Assembly: GCA_945861885.1 (NCBI GenBank)
Contig: CAMAVR010000014.1
Span: 1-64,000 of the forward strand
Length of the DNA: 64,000 nucleotides
Source: Nannocystis exedens
GTDB lineage: Bacteria > Myxococcota_A > Polyangia > Polyangiales > Polyangiaceae
Reading direction: 5' to 3'
The position numbers and the translations under genes are program-made. Below, one piece after another: positions 43,702 through 52,645 of this stretch. The notes under the pieces are model-generated. The model was not told the origin of the DNA and searched no databases. It was given only the letters and a program-made list of their open reading frames with translations. Each line of letters begins with the position of its first letter. Within the stretch, counting starts at the first letter, position 1.

Positions 43702-45912
43702 ATGCAAGACGACGCCCACGCAGCAATCCGCCAAAATGCCTGCCGAACCGCGATCGAGAACCGGCTTTATTTAGCCGAAAAAGAGACAACATTTGGGTCC
43801 CCAGCCGGCTATTTTGGCGACCTGACGTTGTCGTGGAAGGCGGTTGCAGCGAAGCTAGACGGCGCGATGGGCGAAGCGTTCGAGCAGTTCGTTCACAAAG
43901 GGGCGCCGTTATCGAAACCGCTTGCGAATGCCGTCGCTGAAGCGATTAAGAGCTGGGCCGTTGCAAATGGCGCCACGCATTTCTCGCACTGGTTTCACCC
44001 GTTGACAGGCACTCCTGCCGACAAGCACGACGCGTTTCTGACGATCAAAGAGACCCTCGAAGGGCACGTGGCCCATGTTGATCACCTTGCCGGGTCGTTG
44101 CTGATTCAGGGCGAGCCTGATGCGAGTTCATTTCCGAGCGGCGGTTTGCGCGCCACGCATAGTGCTCGCGGCTACACCGTCTGGGATCCGACGAGCCCGC
44201 TGTTTATCCGCGTCGACGGCTCATCGCGAACGCTATGCATCCCCTGCGCATACGTTGCCTGGGCTGGCCACGCGTTAGATACGAAGACGCCGCTCTTGCG
44301 AGCGCTCGACGCGCTTTCGCACGAAGTAACGGCGCTCGTTCACACCGTGTCGGGCTCAAACGCGGTGACGCACGTGCACGCGACACTCGGGACAGAGCAG
44401 GAGTATTTCGTTATCGACAAAGCGTTTCTTGCGGCGCGACCAGATATTGTGATGGCGGGGCGCACGCTTGTCGGGCTTCCACCGGCGCGCGGGCAGCAGC
44501 TCGAAGACCATTATTTTGGCCCGATTGCGTCGCGTGTTCAGGCGTTTATTTCTGAGGTGGAGCGCGATCTTTACCATCTTGGTGTGCCGGTCAAGACGCG
44601 TCATTGCGAAGTGGCCCCCGCGCAGTTTGAGCTCGCCCCGGTGTTTGAAGAGGCGAACGTCGCGTGCGATCACAACGTGCTCACGATGGATGTGCTGCAG
44701 CGTGTTGCCGATCGTCACGGCTTAGCGTGCCTGCTTCATGAAAAGCCGTTCGCGGGCGTCAACGGGTCGGGCAAGCACAACAACTGGAGTTTGTGCACAT
44801 CGGAAGGCGTGAACCTTCTCGATCCGGGCGAAACTCCCCATGAAAACCTAACGTTTTTGACAACGCTCGCGGTGGTTTTGCACGCTGTGCATGAGCATGC
44901 AGACATGTTGCGAGTCACGATCGCGTCGGCTGGCAACGATCATCGCCTCGGCGCAAACGAAGCGCCGCCTGCGATCTTATCGGTCTATCTAGGTGAAGCT
45001 CTCGAGGCGATCGTTCACGCGATCGAGTCGGGGAAGGCGCCGAATGCAGCTTCACGTGAAGCGATTGCTCTCACCAAGCGCCTGCGCGCAAAGCCCGATC
45101 TTACCGATCGAAATCGCACGACCCCGTTTGCATTTACCGGTAATAAATTCGAGTTCAGAGCGGTCGGTTCGAGCGAAAATCCAGCCTGGCCGATGGCGGT
45201 GCTCAATGCCGCAGTGGCGAGCTCGTGCCGCGAAATTCGTGGGCGAATTGAAGCGCGAATGAAGGCCTCGGGAGACCGGGTTGCCGCTGTGCGCGATGTT
45301 GTGCGCGAGACCTTTGCGTCGACAAAAGCGATTCGATTTGAAGGGAATAACTATTCGCCCGAGTGGGCCGAAGAAGCACGTCGTCGAGGCTTGCCGGTAC
45401 TGAGCAACACGCCCGCGGCGCTTGCAGTGCTTCAAGACTCGTCGCGCACGAACTTTTTGACCGAGATGTCGGTCTTCACGCACGACGAGATTCATTCGCG
45501 TTACGAAGTCTATGCGGAGCGTTACATTAAGGTTGTCGACATCGAAGCATCCTCGCTCGCCGACATCGCGCTAACGCACGTATTGCCGGTCCTTGAGCGG
45601 CAGGTCACCCATACGCTCAATGCCCAGCGTGCATTGAAGGACGTTGGGGCGGCGCACGAACATCAGTCGCGTAGGGCGCGCACGTTGTGCGAATTGACCG
45701 AAGAGCTTCAAATCACGGCTGAAAAGCTGTCGAAGGCGCGCAGGCTGTTGCACGATCAGTCGAGCGTTGCAAAAGGGATGGATGTAGCGGCGAATCAGGC
45801 GATTCCAGCGATGTTCGCGCTGCGTGCGGTGGTTGATGCGGCCGAAGGGCTGGTGAGCGATGCAAGTTGGCCGCTGCCGAAATATCGCGAAATGCTCTTC
45901 GCCGGCGTGTAA
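43702..45912 (+). CDS. glnN: Glutamine synthetase type III
   Basis: 736 residues, the GSIII size (about 700-730), against about 470 for GSI. It fixes ammonium into glutamine with ATP. Landmarks are THFSHWFHPLTGTPADKHDAF, FPSGGLRATHSARGYTVWD, LGTEQEYFVIDKA, GVPVKTRHCEVAPAQFELAPVFEEAN, the catalytic-domain stretch HEKPFAGVNGSGKHNNWS and AGNDHRLGANEAPPAI. I chose the ATG at 43702. A GTG at 43666 would add 12 residues with no clear homology. amtB follows 30 bp later, so uptake and assimilation of ammonium are linked. No GSI is in the window. Confidence 0.94.
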   Translation: MQDDAHAAIRQNACRTAIENRLYLAEKETTFGSPAGYFGDLTLSWKAVAAKLDGAMGEAFEQFVHKGAPLSKPLANAVAEAIKSWAVANGATHFSHWFHPLTGTPADKHDAFLTIKETLEGHVAHVDHLAGSLLIQGEPDASSFPSGGLRATHSARGYTVWDPTSPLFIRVDGSSRTLCIPCAYVAWAGHALDTKTPLLRALDALSHEVTALVHTVSGSNAVTHVHATLGTEQEYFVIDKAFLAARPDIVMAGRTLVGLPPARGQQLEDHYFGPIASRVQAFISEVERDLYHLGVPVKTRHCEVAPAQFELAPVFEEANVACDHNVLTMDVLQRVADRHGLACLLHEKPFAGVNGSGKHNNWSLCTSEGVNLLDPGETPHENLTFLTTLAVVLHAVHEHADMLRVTIASAGNDHRLGANEAPPAILSVYLGEALEAIVHAIESGKAPNAASREAIALTKRLRAKPDLTDRNRTTPFAFTGNKFEFRAVGSSENPAWPMAVLNAAVASSCREIRGRIEARMKASGDRVAAVRDVVRETFASTKAIRFEGNNYSPEWAEEARRRGLPVLSNTPAALAVLQDSSRTNFLTEMSVFTHDEIHSRYEVYAERYIKVVDIEASSLADIALTHVLPVLERQVTHTLNAQRALKDVGAAHEHQSRRARTLCELTEELQITAEKLSKARRLLHDQSSVAKGMDVAANQAIPAMFALRAVVDAAEGLVSDASWPLPKYREMLFAGV

Positions 45913-45942
45913 TCACCGGTAGTGAGGGCCTTGGAGAACGCG

Positions 45943-47184
45943 ATGGGAATTAACAAAGCAGATACCGCGTGGCTTCTGATGGCCACCGCGTTAGTCATGC
46001 TCATGACGCCGGGCCTCGCGCTTTTTTACGGCGGCCTCGTGCGCAAGAAAAATGTGCTCTCGACGTTGATGCACAGTTTCTTCATGCTCGGTCTTATCGG
46101 TGTGCAATGGGTTGTCTTTGGGTACAGCCTCGCGTTCGGGCCCGATCATTACGGGGTGATCGGCGGTCTCGATTGGGTGGGGCTTCGCGGCGTCGGTGTC
46201 GAGCCGAATCCGGTGTACGCCGAAGGGGTGCCGCATCAGGCATTCATGGCGTATCAAATGATGTTCGCGGTGATCACGCCGGCGCTTATTTCTGGCGCAT
46301 TTGCGGAGCGAAAGCGATTTAAGGCATTCGTGCTGTTTTCGTTTTTGTGGGCGACGATTGTCTACGATCCGGTCGCGCATTGGGTCTGGGCCGAGGGCGG
46401 GTTCCTGCGCAATTTTGGCGTTCTCGATTTTGCCGGCGGGACGGTGGTGCACATCACGTCAGGCGTGTCGGCGCTCGTCTGCGCGTTCGTGTTGGGTCGA
46501 CGCAACGGGCTCGATCGTTCAACCACGATAGAGCCTCACAACGCGACCATGACGCTCCTCGGCGGCGCGATCCTCTGGTTTGGCTGGTTCGGGTTCAACG
46601 CCGGCAGCGCGCTGTCATCAGGCTCTCTAGCGGTCATATCGTTTGTCACGACGAACAGTGCGGCGGCGATGGCGATGCTCACCTGGACAACCGCGAGCTG
46701 GTGTCGGCACGGGCGCCCCAGCGCTCTTGGTGCAACGGCCGGCGCGGTGTCAGGGCTTGTCGCGATCACGCCTGCGGCCGGTTACGTCACGCCGATAGCG
46801 GCGCTGATTATCGGGTTCGCGGCGGGGCTCGTCTGCTTTCTAACGGTCGAATACGTGGTGCGCGGGCGCGTCGATGATGCGCTCGACGTCTTTGGGGTGC
46901 ACGGTGTTGGCGGTATTCTCGGCGCGCTTTTGACAGGGGTTTTCGCGACAAAAGCGGTTAATCTCGCAGGCGCTGACGGGCTCCTCTCGGGCAATGTCGG
47001 GCAGTTGGCGATTCAAGGTTTCGCTGTCGGAGTGGTCGCACTCTATTCGGCAGGAGTGACCTGGATGATTCTAAAAGTCGTCGATTTCGCCGTGTCGCTG
47101 CGCGTTTCGCCCGAAGACGAAGCGAATGGCCTCGATCTCTCGCAGCACGGTGAGGTCGGCTACAGCGATGTCGCGGAGGCGTAG
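45943..47184 (+). CDS. amtB: Ammonium transporter
   Basis: 413 residues with eleven membrane helices. The pore histidines are in YDPVAHWVW and FGVHGVGG. PGLALFYGGLVRKKN and FNAGSALSSG are family marks. GGAG seven bases before the ATG at 45943 supports this start over an upstream GTG. It follows GSIII. No PII gene (glnK) sits beside it. It carries ammonium across the inner membrane. Its C-terminal tail lies in the cytoplasm where PII would bind. Confidence 0.96.
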   Translation: MGINKADTAWLLMATALVMLMTPGLALFYGGLVRKKNVLSTLMHSFFMLGLIGVQWVVFGYSLAFGPDHYGVIGGLDWVGLRGVGVEPNPVYAEGVPHQAFMAYQMMFAVITPALISGAFAERKRFKAFVLFSFLWATIVYDPVAHWVWAEGGFLRNFGVLDFAGGTVVHITSGVSALVCAFVLGRRNGLDRSTTIEPHNATMTLLGGAILWFGWFGFNAGSALSSGSLAVISFVTTNSAAAMAMLTWTTASWCRHGRPSALGATAGAVSGLVAITPAAGYVTPIAALIIGFAAGLVCFLTVEYVVRGRVDDALDVFGVHGVGGILGALLTGVFATKAVNLAGADGLLSGNVGQLAIQGFAVGVVALYSAGVTWMILKVVDFAVSLRVSPEDEANGLDLSQHGEVGYSDVAEA

Positions 47185-47341
47185 ATCCGCGCAGTGAGGT
47201 TGCGTTGGCGCGCGCTTAGTCTTCACGAAAAGTTTTTTTTGCGGTCGTAAAATCGTTTTTTCGGGGCATCCTCCCGCCGATCTCTTGACATCAATCATCG
47301 CCATGTGGGCAACTCCGGGCGACGTTTTAGGAGCTCCACGA

Positions 47342-48216
47342 ATGGATACCCCGGAATTTTTTAGCCTATCACGCGCTCGCGTGGAGCTCGCCATCCCCGA
47401 TAAAAAGCCGCTCTTCAGTTCGACCGAAGCTCGCGCCGAAGCCGAGCGTTGCCTCTACTGCGTCGATGCTCCGTGCATCAAAGCGTGCCCAACCGAAATC
47501 GATATTCCCACGTTCATTCGAAGAATCGGTACGGGCGATTCGGTGGGGAGCGCTCAGACCATTTTTGCGCAAAATATTCTCGGCGCTTCGTGCGCGCGCG
47601 TCTGCCCGGTCGAAGTCCTCTGCGAAGGGGCGTGCGTGTACACAGGTTGGCACCGCGATCCTGTAAAAATAGGCCGATTGCAACGCTTTGCGATCGACAC
47701 AGCAGCGCTTGCCGCGAGCGCACTTCCACGCCGTGAAGCTGTTGGCGGGGCGCGAAAATTCGCAGTTATCGGGGCCGGCCCGGCGTCGCTAGCGTTCGCC
47801 GCTGAGCTTGTCTTGAATGGCCATCGCGCCACGATTTTTGAAAAGAGACCGTATGCGGGTGGCCTCAATACATCGGGGGTCGCTCCGCACAAATTCCATG
47901 CGCACGATTCGCTCCGCGAAGCGCGTTGGGTCGCCGATCTCGGTATCGATATCCGCTTCGGCGTCGCGCTCGGCAAAGAGCTTCGCGGAGCCGACCTTTT
48001 GGCCGAATACGACGCGGTGTTTATCGGCGTTGGGCTCGGCGACGACACGCGATTGGCGGTCCCGGGCGAGGAGGGCGCTGGCGTCATGTATTTTCAGGTG
48101 GCGATTGCGTCAATGGCGGCCAAGAGGTTGTCAACGCCGTCGCCGAAGGGCGCAATGCGGCGCGCGAGCTGCTGAAGCAATGGGCAAGCTCTGTTGAACT
48201 CGATATGGCGATTTGA
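47342..48216 (+). pseudogene. preT: preT remnant: dihydropyrimidine dehydrogenase subunit with internal deletion and frameshift
   Basis: A PreT/GltD-like gene that is complete at both ends but lacks the middle. AGGAG eight bases before the ATG supports the start. The first frame reads well to about 48090: RCLYCVDAPCIKACPTEIDI, then CARVCPVEVLCEGAC, then FAVIGAGPASLAFAAEL. It then turns to nonsense and stops at 48175. A second frame holds the true family end from about 48090 (VFSGGDCVNGGQEVVNAVAE), running to 48216, 16 bases before preA. About 200 residues, the NAD(P)H domain, are missing. So the electron-input half of the dehydrogenase should be lost. Confidence 0.8.
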
Positions 48217-48232
48217 TTTAAAGCTAACGAAC

Positions 48233-49582
48233 ATGGCGAATTTAGAAATTAGTTTTGCAGGGATTAAGAGCCCGAATCCCTTCTGGCTCGCCTCGGCGCC
48301 GCCGGCGAACACCGGCGATCAGATCATGCGCGCATTTGATGCAGGCTGGGGCGGCGCGGTGTGGAAGACACTCGGCGACCCGATCGTGAACACATCGAGT
48401 CGATTCGGCAGTGTCGATTGCGGCGCTGCGCGAATGATCGGCTTTCACAATATCGAGCTGATCAGCGATCGACCGGTGTCGACCAACTTGCGTGAGATGA
48501 GCGAAGTTAAAAAGCGCTATCCAAACCACACCGTGATCGCGTCGCTCATGACGCAGACAAAAGAAGATTGGAAGGTTCTGATCCGGCGCGCCGAAGATGC
48601 CGGGTGTGACGGCCTCGAGCTGAATTTTGGCTGTCCGCACGGGATGTGCGAGCGCGGGATGGGCTCGTCGGTCGGGCAAGAGCCGCGTGTTGCAGAAGAA
48701 ATTACGGCGTGGGCGCGCGAATTTGCGCGAACACCGGTGCTCGTCAAATTGACGCCAAATACCGGCGATATTGTCGATATCGCCAAGTCGGTGGTGCGTG
48801 GCGGAGCGCAAGGGCTCTCGCTGATCAACACGCTTAAAGCGGTGATCGGTGTCGATCTCGAGCGGCTTGTACCGCTTCCGCGCGTGGGCCATGCGTCGAC
48901 CAGCGGCGGCTATTGCGGCCCTGCGGTAAAGCCGGTCGCGCTGCAAATGGTTGCCGAGTTGGCGCGCGAGCGCTCGCTCAATGTGCCGATATCGGGCATT
49001 GGCGGCATTGGGGATTGGCGCGATGCTGCAGAGTTTATCGCGCTTGGGGCGACAAGCGTGCAGGTTTGCACCGCCGTCATGCACTACGGGTTTCGCATTG
49101 TGGGCGACATGATCGACGGTTTGTCGAACTACCTCGACAGTCACGGCATGAAGAGCGTGAACGACCTGCGTGGGCGCGCGGTCGACGGCTACAAAGAGTG
49201 GGGCGATCTTGATCTAAACTACAAGGTTGTGGCGCAAATCGATCCGGCGACATGCATCGGCTGTCAGCTCTGCGTCGTTGCATGCGATGATGGGGCGCAT
49301 CAGTGCATCTTTACCGGGCGCGAGCCAAAAAAGCGCCCCGACCATGCGCACTCGATCGGCCCTGCGCGTCCGCCCGCTCCACTCGTCGTCGGTACGATAG
49401 CTGGCGAGCGACTGCCGTGGGTCGACGAGCCGGAATGCGTCGGCTGCAATTTGTGCCAACTCGTCTGTCCGGTTGAAGGCTGCATCACGATGCGCGAAGT
49501 GCCATCAAGCGAAGTCGAAACGTGGAACACGCGCGTGCGCGAAGGGCGCGCACACGTTCCCGGCGGCATTCACGAAGCTTAG
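48233..49582 (+). CDS. preA: Dihydropyrimidine dehydrogenase catalytic subunit PreA
   Basis: 449 residues from the ATG at 48233. An FMN TIM-barrel of the dihydroorotate-dehydrogenase class (FAGIKSPNPFWLASAPPANT; LELNFGCPHGM; VKLTPNTGD; GIGGIGDWRDAAEFIALGA) is followed by two 4Fe-4S clusters (CIGCQLCVVAC and CVGCNLCQLVCP) in the last 100 residues. With PreT it reduces uracil and thymine. The whole PreA looks intact, whereas its PreT partner is broken. It may now use another electron donor or be idle. Confidence 0.93.
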   Translation: MANLEISFAGIKSPNPFWLASAPPANTGDQIMRAFDAGWGGAVWKTLGDPIVNTSSRFGSVDCGAARMIGFHNIELISDRPVSTNLREMSEVKKRYPNHTVIASLMTQTKEDWKVLIRRAEDAGCDGLELNFGCPHGMCERGMGSSVGQEPRVAEEITAWAREFARTPVLVKLTPNTGDIVDIAKSVVRGGAQGLSLINTLKAVIGVDLERLVPLPRVGHASTSGGYCGPAVKPVALQMVAELARERSLNVPISGIGGIGDWRDAAEFIALGATSVQVCTAVMHYGFRIVGDMIDGLSNYLDSHGMKSVNDLRGRAVDGYKEWGDLDLNYKVVAQIDPATCIGCQLCVVACDDGAHQCIFTGREPKKRPDHAHSIGPARPPAPLVVGTIAGERLPWVDEPECVGCNLCQLVCPVEGCITMREVPSSEVETWNTRVREGRAHVPGGIHEA

Positions 49583-49613
49583 GGCCTGTACCTAGCTCCG
49601 AGCAGATACGCCC

Positions 49614-51050
49614 TCACGTACCGGCGCGAAACATCGATGCGCCGTAGGCGAACGCCGATTCGAAACACTCTTTTGGCGCCCGCACGATGCCGGCGCCGAT
49701 CATCCCGATACCAGGCTCGCGGTGAGCGACACCGGTATTAATGACCGGTAAAATGGCCGTTTCCATCACTTTTCGCAAATCGATCCCGAGAGGACTTCCG
49801 CGGAAGTCGAGCGAAGGGATCGTGATCGCCTCGTGCTCGCTGACCGAAATCGCCGCCATTTCTTTTGTAAGTTGAGTCGACAGTGCAACGTCACCGCCGA
49901 TAAAACGGACAATCGCCGGAGCGGCCGCCATCGATGCGCCGCCGAGACCAAGCGTTTCGGTAATCGCCGAATCGCCGAGATCTGGATTCGCATCGCTCTC
50001 GCTAAAACCGGGGAACCAGAGCCCATTTACGCGCGGTGCGGGGGCGGTAAACCAACGCTCGCCGAACGCCGCGACACGAATGCCGAATTCGACGCCGTTG
50101 CGCGCCATCGCTGTCACCAGTGTGCAGCCCGGCGTATTTTCAATCGATGCGAGCGTCGCCTTGCAAGCCGCCATCGACAAATTTAGAAAAAAGTGGTCGT
50201 TGCTGTCCAAGAATTTCAGGACAGAGATCGCCTCACTTTTTGCACAGTGCTCGATAAGAGCGGGGGCGACGCTACGAATAAAAAGCGAGGTGGCGGCGCG
50301 GTTTCGATTGTGAACCTCATCGCCCATATGGAGCGCTTGAGAAATAATCGTACGGAGATCGATCGGGCCCAATTTTTCGATCGTGCGCGCCAACGCTCCG
50401 TAGAGAATTTTTTCGATCCACCGAAGCCGCTCGATCACCTCGGCGCTGTACGCTCCGTAGCGCAGCACTTTGCCCAAGCCTTCGTTCACGCTCGCGAACG
50501 CGAGATTTCCGAACGGCTCGTTCTTGACGATAAACACCGGCATCGACGGCGAAACGACACCGGCCATCGGCCCGACCGCATCGTGATGGTGACACGGCTC
50601 AAATCGAACATCGCCCGACGCTGCCAGCTGAAGCGCATCGGCCTCCGTGATCGCCCATCGCTCGTACAAAATAGCGCCGACAATGGCCCCCTTCATCGGC
50701 CCGCACATGCTCCTCCACCCGACCGGAGCGCCGGCGTGCAGGAGCATCTTTCCAGAAAACTTCGGCACAATATCGCGCGCCACCGCCAATCCGACCAACA
50801 TCGGCCGACTCGCCTTCAATTTACCGACCGCGCGGCCATTAATCGCGTCGATCGAGAGGCCGTCGGCCGTCTCGTTGAGCGGAATGTAGCCGCTCAAGGG
50901 AGGCTGCCAATTGACGCCAACGACGCCGACCCCTTGATCCACAAGGCTCTGCCGAAATGAATCGAGCCCCACGTTGACGACTTTGAGCGCCTGTCCGAAG
51001 AGCAAGTTCTCGTTCCCGCGCTCGCGACCTAACGTTGACACAATATCCAC
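49614..51050 (-). CDS. DUF1116 protein (YlbE/AllG-like)
   Basis: 478 residues from a GTG at 51050. The DUF1116 pattern runs through the protein: VVGVNWQPPLSGYIPL-like start, GAPVGWRSMCGPMKGAIVGA, CHHHDAVGPMAGVVSPSMPV, QALHMGDEVHNRNRAATSLF, MARNGVEFGIRVA and FIGGDVALSTQLTKEM. In E. coli the relative YlbE (AllG) is one subunit, with FdrA, of oxamate carbamoyltransferase in allantoin breakdown. It overlaps the fdrA stop by 22 bp. The third subunit (YlbF/AllH, DUF2877) and a carbamate kinase are not in the window. Confidence 0.9.
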   Translation of the reverse strand: MDIVSTLGRERGNENLLFGQALKVVNVGLDSFRQSLVDQGVGVVGVNWQPPLSGYIPLNETADGLSIDAINGRAVGKLKASRPMLVGLAVARDIVPKFSGKMLLHAGAPVGWRSMCGPMKGAIVGAILYERWAITEADALQLAASGDVRFEPCHHHDAVGPMAGVVSPSMPVFIVKNEPFGNLAFASVNEGLGKVLRYGAYSAEVIERLRWIEKILYGALARTIEKLGPIDLRTIISQALHMGDEVHNRNRAATSLFIRSVAPALIEHCAKSEAISVLKFLDSNDHFFLNLSMAACKATLASIENTPGCTLVTAMARNGVEFGIRVAAFGERWFTAPAPRVNGLWFPGFSESDANPDLGDSAITETLGLGGASMAAAPAIVRFIGGDVALSTQLTKEMAAISVSEHEAITIPSLDFRGSPLGIDLRKVMETAILPVINTGVAHREPGIGMIGAGIVRAPKECFESAFAYGASMFRAGT

Positions 51051-52645
51051 CCCGCTACCTTCGCCGCTGCTGCGTTACTCGGGAGCACGGTGACTCCGAG
51101 CTGTTTGAGAGACTCTTCTTGTCTTTGTAGACCTTGCGGGTCCGTGTCTGTCCCGCAGACCGACGCAAGAAAAATGACCTCACGCCCGGCCGTCGCAGCG
51201 ATGCGCTGAGCCTCGATGATGGCCTGTTGAGCCGAGCCGACAGGGTTGTCGTCGACACCGAATCCGAGAACAAAATCGAGGTAAATCACGCCAACATCGG
51301 CGCCCCGCGCCTCTTGCAAAATCCGCAGATTGCGTATCGTTGAATCGATCATCGGATGAAGGCGCCCCGCTGTGAACCGGTCGTCGCCAAGATCAAGAGC
51401 TGTGTGCTTCTGCGACAGTTTGATGTCGTGCAATCCAAACTGTTTATCGAGCGGAGCGTTTGAATAGACTGCGCCTACGCCGGCCGCGCGCTGGAGCAGC
51501 ATTTGCGTTTCGTAGCAAAAGCTTCCGCCGCAAAATAACCCTCGAAAATACTTTTGGCTCGGATTAAGTTTTTGCCGCAATTCGGCCGATTTCAGCTTTA
51601 AGCGCGAATCTCGCTCCGCCAGAGCATCGATCGCAAGGTAGGGCGGCTCGCTCTTGAGCAGCGCCGCAACCAGATACGCTGTTTCTTCAAGATCAGACGC
51701 GTGCAGCGGTGACGAAGCGGGCCGACTTGGCTCATCGCTCCCCAAAAAACAAACGACCGTCGGCTTCGAATGGCGCGCGAGTTGCTTGACGATCTTTTCG
51801 CGCACTTCGTCGCATGGCGGCTTCGACACGACCGCGATCACTTTCGTCGCCGCATCTTCTTGCAACGCCGTAATCGCTTGCAGCATCATCACGCCGCCGA
51901 CAGCATCCGAAACGTCGCGTCCGCCGACACCGATCGCTTGCGATACGCCAGCCCCCATTTGACTAAGCGCGCTCATCACCGACTGCAAGCCGGTGCCCGA
52001 TGCGGCCACGATACCGACTTCGCCCCGCGCCACGCTGTTCGCGAAACCGAGCGACGCGCCGTTGATGACCGCCGTCCCCGCGTCGGGCCCCATGACGAAT
52101 AGCCCTCGTTTCGCGGCGAACGTCTTGAGCTTGATTTCATCTTCGAGCGAAACGTTGTCGCTGAAAATAAAAACATGCAGCCCACGCGCTAGCGCATCGT
52201 ACGCCACCGCGGCAGCATAGGGGCCACCTACCGATATCATCGCTAAATTCGCGTCGGGCATCTGCGCGATGCTGGCGGCGACGCTCCTCGGACGCTCGCG
52301 CTCGAGACCGATCGTGTCGCGGCCCGCGCGCGAATCTTTGAGTAGGCTTTCGGCTAGCCCGAACGCGCTTCGAAGAGCAGTGTCGTCATCGGCTGCAATC
52401 GCGATGAGCAGATCGCTGGCATCGGCTTTTTGCGCTTCGTCGGTGAGGAGCCCCGCGTCGGCAAGCAGCTCTTTGTTGGCCGCCGTCGCCATCACCACCG
52501 CGGCATTGCGAACCCCATCAGTTTTCGCAAGCGCGGTCGAAACCTGAAGGAGCGTGATCGAGTCGTAATACTCGCCACTTTTTATCAATACTTGCCTACG
52601 CATGGCATCTCTTTGCAACGAGCTAACGAGCGCGTTATCCCTCAT
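51029..52645 (-). CDS. fdrA: FdrA-family protein (succinyl-CoA synthetase alpha-like)
   Basis: 538 residues from the ATG at 52645, which overlaps the urea carboxylase stop as ATGA. An ATG at 52603 is an alternative. An N-terminal unique domain (about 15-110) is followed by a CoA-binding Rossmann fold (about 115-215; MISVGGPYAAAVAYDALARG) and a ligase-CoA-like half with GLFVMGPDAGTAVING, GIVAASGTGLQSVMSAL and IGVGGRDVSDAVGG. FdrA (AllF) pairs with the DUF1116 protein in the oxalurate carbamoyltransferase complex. Position in this operon, not in an allantoin cluster, suggests another ureide substrate. Confidence 0.9.
   Translation of the reverse strand: MRDNALVSSLQRDAMRRQVLIKSGEYYDSITLLQVSTALAKTDGVRNAAVVMATAANKELLADAGLLTDEAQKADASDLLIAIAADDDTALRSAFGLAESLLKDSRAGRDTIGLERERPRSVAASIAQMPDANLAMISVGGPYAAAVAYDALARGLHVFIFSDNVSLEDEIKLKTFAAKRGLFVMGPDAGTAVINGASLGFANSVARGEVGIVAASGTGLQSVMSALSQMGAGVSQAIGVGGRDVSDAVGGVMMLQAITALQEDAATKVIAVVSKPPCDEVREKIVKQLARHSKPTVVCFLGSDEPSRPASSPLHASDLEETAYLVAALLKSEPPYLAIDALAERDSRLKLKSAELRQKLNPSQKYFRGLFCGGSFCYETQMLLQRAAGVGAVYSNAPLDKQFGLHDIKLSQKHTALDLGDDRFTAGRLHPMIDSTIRNLRILQEARGADVGVIYLDFVLGFGVDDNPVGSAQQAIIEAQRIAATAGREVIFLASVCGTDTDPQGLQRQEESLKQLGVTVLPSNAAAAKVAGWILCQR

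Noticed and set aside
47285..47313. Sigma-70 promoter before preT
   Set aside because: TTGACA is present at 47285-47290 but no acceptable -10 box lies at 16-18 bp.
47342..48216. Programmed frameshift in preT
   Set aside because: No slippery heptamer is seen at the joint, and the NAD(P)H domain itself is missing, so a deletion explains it better.
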